From Anaerolineaceae bacterium UBA5311 (GTDB taxonomy: Bacteria > Chloroflexota > Anaerolineae > Anaerolineales > Anaerolineaceae), in contig DHRN01000014.1 of NCBI GenBank assembly GCA_002411175.1, forward strand, positions 1-8,882: a stretch of 8,882 bases of DNA. The letters are read 5' to 3'. The notes beneath the pieces are model-generated. The model did no database searches and was not told the origin of the DNA. It saw only the letters and a program-made list of their open reading frames with translations. Positions 1-5,355 of this stretch are shown piece after piece. Position 1 is the first letter of the stretch. Every line of letters starts with the position of its first letter. A program made the translations under genes and the position numbers.

Positions 1-9
1 CACGGGCTT

Positions 10-840
10 TTGAAACAGATATTGAAAAAACACCTGAAGCAACTACCCTCTGCTTTTATTCTGGATATGGATGGCACCTTTTTCCTGGGGGATGCTCTTT
101 TGCCAGGAGCGCTTGAACTGCTCGATTGGTTCAATGTAAACGACATAAAGTTTACCTTTTTGACCAACAACACATCACGCGGCAAGCAGGATTATGTCGG
201 TTTTCTAACCCGACTGGGTGTGAAAGACCAAGACGCGCGAATTTATACTGCGGGCGATGCCACCGTGAGCTATCTTCGGGCGCATTATCCTGGTAAAAAG
301 GTCTTTTTGGTCGGCACACAAAGCTTGCGTTTCAGTTTTGAGCAAGAGGGGATCGACCTTGTGCAGGCTGACCCCGATGTGCTTGTTTTGGGCTATGACA
401 CCGAGCTGACCTACCAGAAACTGGTCGATTTCAGCCTCTACTTGCGCAGGGGATTGCCTTACATTGCCACACATCCGGATCTGAACTGTCCTTCAGCGGT
501 GGGACCGCTCCCGGATATCGGGTCGTTCATGGCGCTGCTGGAGACCAGCGCAGGCAGGGTGCCAGATGTGATCCTGGGTAAACCAAACCCGGGCATCGTG
601 CAGGAATTGGCGAAGCGTTGGGGTTTGGCGACAGGCGATATGCTCATGATTGGTGATCGCCTTTATACTGATATCGCCCTTGGGAAGACATCGGGGGTGC
701 AGACTGCGTTGGTGCTGAGCGGTGAGACAAAACGGGAAGACCTGGCGAATTCGATCCATCAACCGAACCTGGTTTTTGAGAACCTGGCGGATCTCTTGCA
801 GTATTTAACGAAATTATCAAATTCACAGGAGACAGTATGA
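10..840 (+). CDS. HAD-IIA family hydrolase (NagD/4-nitrophenylphosphatase type)
   Basis: Cytoplasmic sugar- or nucleotide-phosphate phosphatase of the haloacid dehalogenase superfamily, subclass IIA; the substrate cannot be told from sequence. All four HAD motifs are visible: motif I DMDGT (nucleophile D19, acid/base D21), motif II LTNNTS (T52-N54), motif III lysine in LGKPNPG (K191), and motif IV GDRLYTD (D216, D221) for Mg2+. The stretch between about 80 and 185 is the C2-type cap, with THPD at 154-157. The 276 residues match the family. The start given is TTG at 10, but the frame stays open to the window edge (codons CAC GGG CTT before it) and no ribosome binding site is visible, so the real start may lie upstream. 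The stop TGA overlaps the next ATG by four bases, indicating translational coupling. The family call is firm; the 5' end is not. Confidence 0.88.
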   Translation: MKQILKKHLKQLPSAFILDMDGTFFLGDALLPGALELLDWFNVNDIKFTFLTNNTSRGKQDYVGFLTRLGVKDQDARIYTAGDATVSYLRAHYPGKKVFLVGTQSLRFSFEQEGIDLVQADPDVLVLGYDTELTYQKLVDFSLYLRRGLPYIATHPDLNCPSAVGPLPDIGSFMALLETSAGRVPDVILGKPNPGIVQELAKRWGLATGDMLMIGDRLYTDIALGKTSGVQTALVLSGETKREDLANSIHQPNLVFENLADLLQYLTKLSNSQETV

Positions 841-1262
841 CAAATTTAGGCGGTATTTTTGGAGCAATTGGGTTGATCAGCATTTTCTATCTGGCTTTAC
901 GCCTCATTTTAGAGGCTGTTACCAGGCAATTTCGCAAGCAAGGCAAGCCAACACCCAGGCTTCTCAAAAAAATGTACCAGTTCGTAACAAAAACCCATCG
1001 CTATGCCGGATTCGTGGCATTGACAGCGATCGTGGTTCATTTCGTTTTGCAATATCTTTACTATGACTATGTTCCGATTGCAGGAATAATAGCGGGACTG
1101 GTTTTGGTAATCCAGAGCGTATTGGGTATGGGGTTGATCCGTCAGCCCGATAAAACACGCCGCAGCAAAATGGCGAAACTGCACCGGGTATTGGGAGTTT
1201 TACTCGTCGTTGCGGTTTTGATCCACCGAATCAGCGGCTCTCGAATGGATGCTGAACTGTAG
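837..1262 (+). CDS. small four-helix membrane protein, probable diheme b-type cytochrome-like
   Basis: A 141-residue integral membrane protein whose family I cannot name. Four hydrophobic helices are visible at about 7-27, 54-75, 79-100 and 114-132, joined by a basic cytoplasmic-type loop (30-50) and a second basic stretch (102-115). Helices 2 and 4 each hold two histidines spaced by 13 residues: H54/H68 and H116/H130. This is the ligand spacing of two stacked b hemes in a four-helix bundle (as in cytochrome b of the bc1 complex, or ferric-reductase-like domains), so electron transfer across the membrane is inferred. A Shine-Dalgarno AGGAG lies at 827-831, five bases before the ATG, and the start overlaps the stop of the HAD gene (ATGA), so the two are co-translated. 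No soluble flavin or Fe-S partner is encoded nearby. Heme binding is an inference from spacing alone. Confidence 0.72.
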   Translation: MTNLGGIFGAIGLISIFYLALRLILEAVTRQFRKQGKPTPRLLKKMYQFVTKTHRYAGFVALTAIVVHFVLQYLYYDYVPIAGIIAGLVLVIQSVLGMGLIRQPDKTRRSKMAKLHRVLGVLLVVAVLIHRISGSRMDAEL

Positions 1263-1324
1263 GGCGGTATTGAGAACTGTCTTTAGAATTGTGAAATCAG
1301 CAATTTGGGTGTCCTCAATCCGCC
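1263..1324. repeat. imperfect inverted repeat right after the stop codon
   Basis: GGCGGtATTGAG (1263-1274) faces CTCAATCCGCC (1314-1324). They pair over 11 bp with one bulged T, and a 39-base loop. It starts at the base after the TAG stop. No T-run follows, so it is not a classic terminator. The sequence CCTCAATCCGCC at 1313-1324 recurs on the other strand at 8830-8841, again within an inverted pair, so this is probably a small dispersed palindromic repeat. Confidence 0.5.
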
Positions 1325-1631
1325 ATCCGGAGCAAAAGCCGGACTAAAAGCAAGCACGGACGGGAAACACGCAAAGGTTCCAGTTGGATGATCGTAATGG
1401 CACTTCCAATAGACGGCTTCGTGGGGTAGACGTCAGGTCTTCTGAGGGTTGCGGTGAATGAGAGAGGTGTTTAAGAGTAGTAGAAATTCCAAAAGTCTGG
1501 TAAAGAATTTAGTCAGTGTCAAATCAAGATTGTGTATGTGGGAAATTTTGCAGTTTGATGTTAAGGTCCTTCGCAGCAAACACCCAGGACGACTGCGACC
1601 CGCTAACGGTATCACTAAATTAAACAAAAAG
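1325..1631. other. gene-free stretch, no recognised function
   Basis: About 300 bases between the inverted repeat and tRNA-Cys. Open frames here are short, lack a convincing ribosome binding site, and one runs into the antisense of tRNA-Cys. Small hairpins exist, for example TCCGG/CCGGA at 1326-1343, but none is followed by a T-run. I recognise no RNA family. On the minus strand the bases just past tRNA-Cys read TCTTTTTGTTT, which may help end the tRNA transcript. Confidence 0.4.
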
Positions 1632-1702
1632 AGGCGACGATGGGAATTGAACCCATGATGAGAGTTTTGCAGACTCCTGCCTTACCACTTGGCCACGTCG
1701 CC
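1632..1702 (-). tRNA. tRNA-Cys (GCA)
   Basis: A complete 71-nt cloverleaf on the minus strand. The acceptor GGCGACG pairs with CGTCGCC, the D-arm is GCC/GGC, and the anticodon arm GGAGT-CTGCAAA-ACTCT carries anticodon GCA. The T-arm is ATGGG-TTCAATT-CCCAT. The discriminator is U73, as expected for bacterial tRNA-Cys. CCA is not encoded. It lies 38 bases downstream of tRNA-Gly and probably shares its promoter. Confidence 0.96.
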
Positions 1703-1703
1703 T

Positions 1704-1736
1704 AAAAAGAAGACTGATAACTTCAGCTATCAGTCT
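1704..1736 (-). terminator. intrinsic-terminator-like hairpin between two tRNAs
   Basis: On the minus strand a perfect 9-bp stem, AGACTGATA (1736-1728) with TATCAGTCT (1719-1711), has an 8-nt loop and is followed by TCTTTTT (1710-1704). It ends one base before the 5' end of tRNA-Cys. The form is that of a Rho-independent terminator, although the stem has only three G-C pairs. It could instead be a processing signal or a partial attenuator that lowers tRNA-Cys relative to tRNA-Gly. Confidence 0.5.
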
Positions 1737-1740
1737 CGAA

Positions 1741-1813
<73 letters not shown>

Positions 1814-1853
1814 GTGTGCCACGTCATTCTTTTCTGGTGCTGACGTGACCGAG

Positions 1854-1882
1854 ATTTTAGCATAACAATTTTCAAATGTCAA
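1854..1882 (-). promoter_or_regulatory. sigma70-type promoter of the tRNA-Gly/tRNA-Cys unit
   Basis: On the minus strand TTGACA (1882-1877) matches the -35 consensus fully. A 17-base spacer follows, then TAAAAT (1859-1854) with a TG one base upstream (extended -10). The expected start of transcription is near 1847, about 34 bases before the mature 5' end of tRNA-Gly. It is the best promoter in the window, as expected for stable RNA genes. Confidence 0.8.
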
Positions 1883-1942
1883 ACACTTATCAGCCGGTAT
1901 TAGAATCGGGTTTGCCCTGTTTTTCCTCACGGCGATCCTCTC

Positions 1943-1954
1943 AATGATATCATT
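1943..1954. promoter_or_regulatory. 12-bp perfect palindrome, possible operator
   Basis: AATGATATCATT is a perfect palindrome in the space between the divergent tRNA promoter and the methyltransferase gene, about 90 bases before the latter's start and just upstream of a weak -35-like TCGACA. A dimeric regulator site is possible. A-T richness makes chance occurrence plausible too. Confidence 0.25.
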
Positions 1955-1965
1955 ATCAACGTGGT

Positions 1966-1992
1966 TCGACAAACAGCCCGCGAGACTTTAAT
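1966..1992 (+). promoter_or_regulatory. weak candidate promoter for the methyltransferase gene
   Basis: TCGACA (1966-1971; 5 of 6 to -35) and TTTAAT (1987-1992; 5 of 6 to -10) are separated by 15 bases, shorter than ideal. This would leave a leader of about 45 bases before the ATG at 2046. It is offered because no better pair is visible in this gap. Confidence 0.25.
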
Positions 1993-2045
1993 AACAATAA
2001 AACAGTCTGGCACACTGCCCGACATTGGGTAAAGGAGTTTTGATT

Positions 2046-2804
2046 ATGGATAATACCCAAAAATTCAGTGGAAAAGCAATGGTGTACCGACAATCGCGCC
2101 CTTCGTATTCACCGGAATTGTTCGCTTATCTACAGCAGGTTTTTGGTCTCAAAAAAGGAAGCATGGTTGCCGATGTGGGCAGCGGCACTGGCATTCTCAG
2201 CCAGCAGTTGCTTGCAATGGGCGCCAGGGTTTTTGCCGTGGAACCAAACGCAGATATGCGCCTGGTGGCTGAGCAAGACCTCGGTAAAAACGGAAATTTT
2301 GTCTCAGTGGATGCCACCGCTGAGCAAACGACATTGCCTGAGAACAGCTTTGATTTCGTTTTCGCTGCCTCGGCTTTTCATTGGTTTGAACCGGTTGTTT
2401 TTAAACATGAATGTGAACGCATCCTAAAACCCGGCGGCAAAGTGTTCCTGATCTGGAATGAACCGCAGATGCCCGAAGAGATCCAGCAAGGTCGGCGGGC
2501 AATTTACGAGAAGTATGCGCCCAAATGTACCGGTTTTCCCGGAGGTCAAAAAGAAGAGCGGGGTGTGAAAGAAGATTTCTTTGACGGACAGTTGGGAGAA
2601 GTGCACTTTCCCAACCCGCTCACCTATGATAAAGAAAAGTTCATCGGCAGAGCGCTTTCGTCTTCCTACGCGCTGACTGAATCGGATGAGCAGTATGATG
2701 AATTTATGGATGAACTGGGCGCGCTGTTTGATCGGTTTGCGATGGACGGCTTGATCCATGAAGCTCAAGACTCAGTTATGTATTTCAAGGCAGATTCCTG
2801 GTAA
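2046..2804 (+). CDS. class I SAM-dependent methyltransferase
   Basis: A 252-residue cytoplasmic methyltransferase of the Methyltransf_11/UbiE-like group; the methyl acceptor is unknown and is probably a small molecule. Visible motifs are the N-terminal FSGKAMVYRQSRPSY signature (7-21), the SAM-binding motif I VADVGSGTG (41-49), the acidic residue after beta-2 (AVEPN, E66) that would hold the ribose hydroxyls, VDATAEQ (88-94), the motif IV region FDFVFAASAFHWF (102-114), and ILKPGGKVFLIWN (126-138). The C-terminal half (about 150-252) is the variable substrate part. I chose the ATG at 2046 because AAAGGAG (2031-2037) precedes it by eight bases; an in-frame TTG at 2025 lies upstream of that site. 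A terminator-like hairpin follows. It appears to be monocistronic. Confidence 0.9.
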   Translation: MDNTQKFSGKAMVYRQSRPSYSPELFAYLQQVFGLKKGSMVADVGSGTGILSQQLLAMGARVFAVEPNADMRLVAEQDLGKNGNFVSVDATAEQTTLPENSFDFVFAASAFHWFEPVVFKHECERILKPGGKVFLIWNEPQMPEEIQQGRRAIYEKYAPKCTGFPGGQKEERGVKEDFFDGQLGEVHFPNPLTYDKEKFIGRALSSSYALTESDEQYDEFMDELGALFDRFAMDGLIHEAQDSVMYFKADSW

Positions 2805-2813
2805 TCTGAAATG

Positions 2814-2860
2814 GGAGCAGACGCTCACCCGACCCTGACTGTGTGTGCTCCTTTATCTTT
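2814..2860 (+). terminator. probable Rho-independent terminator after the methyltransferase
   Basis: GGAGCAgACGC (2814-2824) pairs with GTGTgTGCTCC (2841-2851), that is 6 plus 4 bp around a G-G mismatch, with a 16-base loop. It is followed by TTTATCTTT. It lies 10 bases past the stop codon. The T-run is interrupted, so strength is uncertain. Confidence 0.5.
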
Positions 2861-2909
2861 ACGCGTGCCGCCATTGCCAGAAGCATATTAAATTAGCATA
2901 ACTGGAGCG

Positions 2910-2938
2910 TTGCATAGAAACAGATTAAGTTGTATATT
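2910..2938 (+). promoter_or_regulatory. candidate promoter of the Fpg/Nei-like gene
   Basis: TTGCAT (2910-2915) and TATATT (2933-2938) are separated by exactly 17 bases. The -10 matches 5 of 6, the -35 only 3 of 6. Transcription would start near 2945, giving a leader of about 34 bases. Confidence 0.4.
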
Positions 2939-2978
2939 CAGAGAAACATCGCATATTCTGTTTCGAAAAGAGGTCATC

Positions 2979-3809
2979 ATGATCGAACTGCCCGAAGCTA
3001 ATACCCTGGCTCGTCAAATCAATCAACACCTGGCTGGCAAGACTGTTCGTTCTGTCGTTGCCGGACAGAGTCCACACAAATTCGCCTGGTTTAACATCGA
3101 CCACGCTAGTTATCCCGTGTTTTTGGTTGGCAATACACTGCTTTCTGCCCGCAATGTGGGGATGTTTGTGGAAATCACTCTTTCTGATTCCTTCCTTCTT
3201 TTCCACGATGGAGTCAATTTGCGATTTCACCCGGAGGCTGGTCCGATCCCAGCCAGGCACCAACTTCTGCTCAACTTCAGCGATGGCACAAGCCTGAGTG
3301 CTTCGGTAGCCATGTATGGAGGTTTGTATTGTTGGCGGAAGTCCTCGACTTTCGAATATACCTATTATGATACTGCTCTCAGCAAGCCATCTCCGCTGAC
3401 AGATGCTTTCGATGAGACCTATTTTCGCGAAATGCTTGCCCTTGAGTCTGTTCAAAAACTACCGCTCAAAGCTGCCCTGGCAACCGAGCAGCGCATTCCG
3501 GGTTTGGGAAACGGAAGTTTGCAGGATATTTTGTGGAATGCCGGTTTCCACCCGCGCCGCAAGACCAGCACATTAACGGATGACGAGACGGGAAAGTTGT
3601 TTTCGAGTGTGAAAGGGACGCTTGAGGTAATGACCGCACAAGGTGGAAAAAGCACGGAGAAAGATCTGTTTGGGCAGCCTGGCGGTTACCAGGTGCAGAT
3701 GAGTGCCGGGAGCAAAGGAAAACCCTGCCCACAATGCGGCTCGGAAATCCTTAAAGAAGCCTATCTCGGAGGGAGCATTTACACCTGCCCAACCTGCCAA
3801 CCGATTTAG
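2979..3809 (+). CDS. Fpg/Nei family DNA glycosylase-like protein, divergent active site
   Basis: A 276-residue member of the formamidopyrimidine-DNA glycosylase/endonuclease VIII superfamily, expected to bind damaged DNA in the cytoplasm. Domains in order: N-terminal catalytic beta-sandwich (1-130), helix-two-turn-helix (about 164-194, with RIPGLGNGSLQDILWNAGFH), and a C-terminal zinc finger C250-x2-C253 ... C270-x2-C273. The start reads MIELPEA where classical enzymes read MPELPE, so Glu3 is kept but the Pro2 nucleophile is Ile. The catalytic lysine of Fpg (RGKYL) aligns with Met62 (VGMFV), and the zinc-finger arginine region reads GGSIYTC. I believe SPHKFAW (31-37) and EKDLFGQPGGY (227-237) are hallmarks of a widespread sub-clade often annotated as endonuclease VIII; this is from memory. 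The ATG at 2979 is chosen for AAAAGAGG (2966-2973) five bases before it and for homology. The gene is convergent with the selenoprotein pair. Confidence 0.88.
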   Translation: MIELPEANTLARQINQHLAGKTVRSVVAGQSPHKFAWFNIDHASYPVFLVGNTLLSARNVGMFVEITLSDSFLLFHDGVNLRFHPEAGPIPARHQLLLNFSDGTSLSASVAMYGGLYCWRKSSTFEYTYYDTALSKPSPLTDAFDETYFREMLALESVQKLPLKAALATEQRIPGLGNGSLQDILWNAGFHPRRKTSTLTDDETGKLFSSVKGTLEVMTAQGGKSTEKDLFGQPGGYQVQMSAGSKGKPCPQCGSEILKEAYLGGSIYTCPTCQPI

Positions 3810-3885
3810 GTTTATTTCTACGCAGGGAACCCCACCCACTTTGCTTCCAACGCTTTGTTCGCGGGGAGACCATGGCAGGGCTGAT

Positions 3886-3918
3886 AAAAAAACCCCTGGA
3901 ACACTCCAGGGGTTTTTT
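3886..3918. terminator. bidirectional Rho-independent terminator
   Basis: A run of seven A (3886-3892), then CCCCTGGA (3893-3900), loop ACAC, TCCAGGGG (3905-3912) and six T (3913-3918). The 8-bp GC-rich stem is perfect and flanked by A and T tracts, so it can end transcription from both sides. It serves the Fpg/Nei-like gene (stop at 3809) and the convergent selenoprotein gene (stop at 3933). Confidence 0.95.
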
Positions 3919-3932
3919 ATTCAAAATCGAGT

Positions 3933-5324
3933 TTATGGTTTGAGTATCACCGGCAGGAATTGGAAGAAACCTGTTGGTTCTTCGGAATTATAAGTGACCC
4001 TCACTTTCACCTCTTTCGATTGGTAACCACCGCCATCAGAAACTGTGACGATTGCTTCCTGGTAGCCGGGAGAAAGTTTGGCTGGGTTTACAGAGATTCT
4101 AAAGCTCGTCCCGAGATTTCCACTGGTCGCGCTCAATACCACCCAATCCTTATTTGCGGTTGCTGTCCAGGTCTGTCCGGCATCACCACGCGGCATGACA
4201 CCCGCGCTTGGCACAGGGTCATCGGGACCAAAATTGAAAGTGACTGTTCCTGGAATAACTTCGAAATTGCTCAGGATGAAGTTGACTGTTACCGGTATCT
4301 GCTTCTGGTACAAACCAGCGCCATCATCCACTGTGATCGTCGCGGTTTGAGTTCCCACGGTGAGTTTCGACTTATCCACGGTTACTACGAAGGAATCCGG
4401 CACATCTCCGCTGGTTTTGCTGAGAAGAATGAAATCTTTGTCCACCGATGCCGTCCAGGTCTGCCCCGCGTCTCCCCTGACATTTACATCAGCAGTTGGC
4501 ATGGTGACGTCTGCTGTTTTGACATCCATCTCAATTGTTCCGGGAGAAACCCTGAAAGGCGAACCGCCTACCCTGATGGCATTTAACTGGTCGTATACGC
4601 CGGTGTCGACATTAAGCCCGGTTGCGACTTTATAATCGACCACGACAATATAATGCAGTTTTTCCGGGTCAACGACACCGGTCAGATTGACACTGATTGT
4701 GTATGTCGCCGTAGCTCCGGGAGCAAGCGAGCTGATCACGGTTCTCGCAGAACCGCGCCCGGCAAAGTTAGACTTTGACGCGCGATAATCTTCGTAAACA
4801 ATGCCATGTACCGCGGCGTTGTTTGACGTTGAGAGGGTGACAGAGCTGTTGTTTTTCACAGTAGCAGTGAAAGTTGCCACGTTTCCGGCGAGGTCGACCG
4901 AGGCTGTTATATCAGCCTGGGGTGCACGAGCCTGCGAGTCTTCGATCATGCCGCGATAAACTTCTGTCACAGCTGGTGTACTTGCCGCTCCGATTTCAAG
5001 AAGCCTGCCGCTGTCTACCATCGCCTCCGGAACATAACTGCCATGGTCTCCGCCTGCTTCTGACATCAGGTATGAACGGTTTGACGGCATGCCTGAATGC
5101 CATTCGATAAAGGCTGCTTCGTCTTCAGTAAATTCTGTTGATAACTGGTCCAACGCCGCACCGGCGAAGTTGCAGTATCCTCAACCAGCGCTGCTACGCA
5201 GCTCCAGCACGGTCATCCTGGTTGTAGATTGTGGGGCTTCTGCTTGAGTTGCGGTTGTGGTGCCGATCAACCCCAGGAGGATGATTAGAATTAACAAGAT
5301 TGATAATTTTTTGGTTTTTTTCAC
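3933..5324 (-). CDS. secreted thioredoxin-like selenoprotein (UxxC) with two BACON-like domains
   Basis: Read through an in-frame TGA at 5183-5181 (codon 48, taken as selenocysteine), this encodes 463 residues. The order is: signal peptide (1 to about 28; KKTKK, then a hydrophobic run, TQAEA), a thioredoxin-like domain (about 37-135) with motif SSAG-U48-GYC51 and a Tyr-Val-Pro near the expected cis-proline site (P99), then a beta-rich domain (about 138-250). Two tandem BACON-like repeats follow (about 255-349 and 352-445; both hold RGDAGQTWTA), and the protein ends FLPVILKP. It is expected to be an exported thiol/selenol oxidoreductase; the substrate is unknown. The start is GTG at 5324, with AAAAAGGAG five bases before it. 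A search that stops at TGA would begin at a TTG near 5153 and miss the export signal and active site. It is 31 bases downstream of its paralog and probably shares its mRNA. A readthrough pseudogene is the alternative but is unlikely, because the paralog has TGA at the same position. Confidence 0.85.
5144..5183 (-). promoter_or_regulatory. putative SECIS element of the downstream selenoprotein gene
   Basis: The stretch includes the TGA (5183-5181). The coding strand can fold as ACTG/CAGT, then CAA/TTG, then CGCCG-GTG-CGGCG (5166-5154), with 3-nt bulges between segments. The apical loop begins with G, 19 bases after the TGA; GGT occupies +19 to +21. Position and G-rich loop fit a bacterial SECIS that SelB would bind within the coding region. 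Folding was done by eye. Confidence 0.65.
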
Positions 5325-5355
5325 TAAGTCTCCTTTTTCAGATAACATCGATTTG

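Noticed and set aside
1340..1440. Possible riboswitch of the cyclic-di-GMP type (ACGCAAAG at about 1369-1376)
   Set aside because: The short match lacks the two-helix arrangement and conserved flanks I would expect, and no plus-strand gene follows it for regulation.
1458..1658. 66-residue plus-strand frame ending RRRWELNP
   Set aside because: Its end is the antisense of tRNA-Cys, a common artefact, and no ribosome binding site precedes it.
2025..2045. TTG at 2025 as the methyltransferase start
   Set aside because: It lies upstream of the strong AAAGGAG site that clearly serves the ATG at 2046.
2910..2978. TTG at 2910 as the Fpg/Nei-like start
   Set aside because: The family begins at the M-x-E-L-P-E motif, which is the ATG at 2979 with its own ribosome binding site; 2910 also falls in the candidate promoter.
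3960..4586. 208-residue open frame on the plus strand
   Set aside because: It is antisense to the BACON-like repeats, has no ribosome binding site, and its composition (many His, Cys, Arg) looks like a shadow frame.
3933..5153. Treating the long paralog as a 406-residue protein starting at the TTG near 5153
   Set aside because: That start lacks a ribosome binding site and cuts into the thioredoxin-like domain. The frame continues through TGA to a GTG with a good Shine-Dalgarno and a signal peptide.
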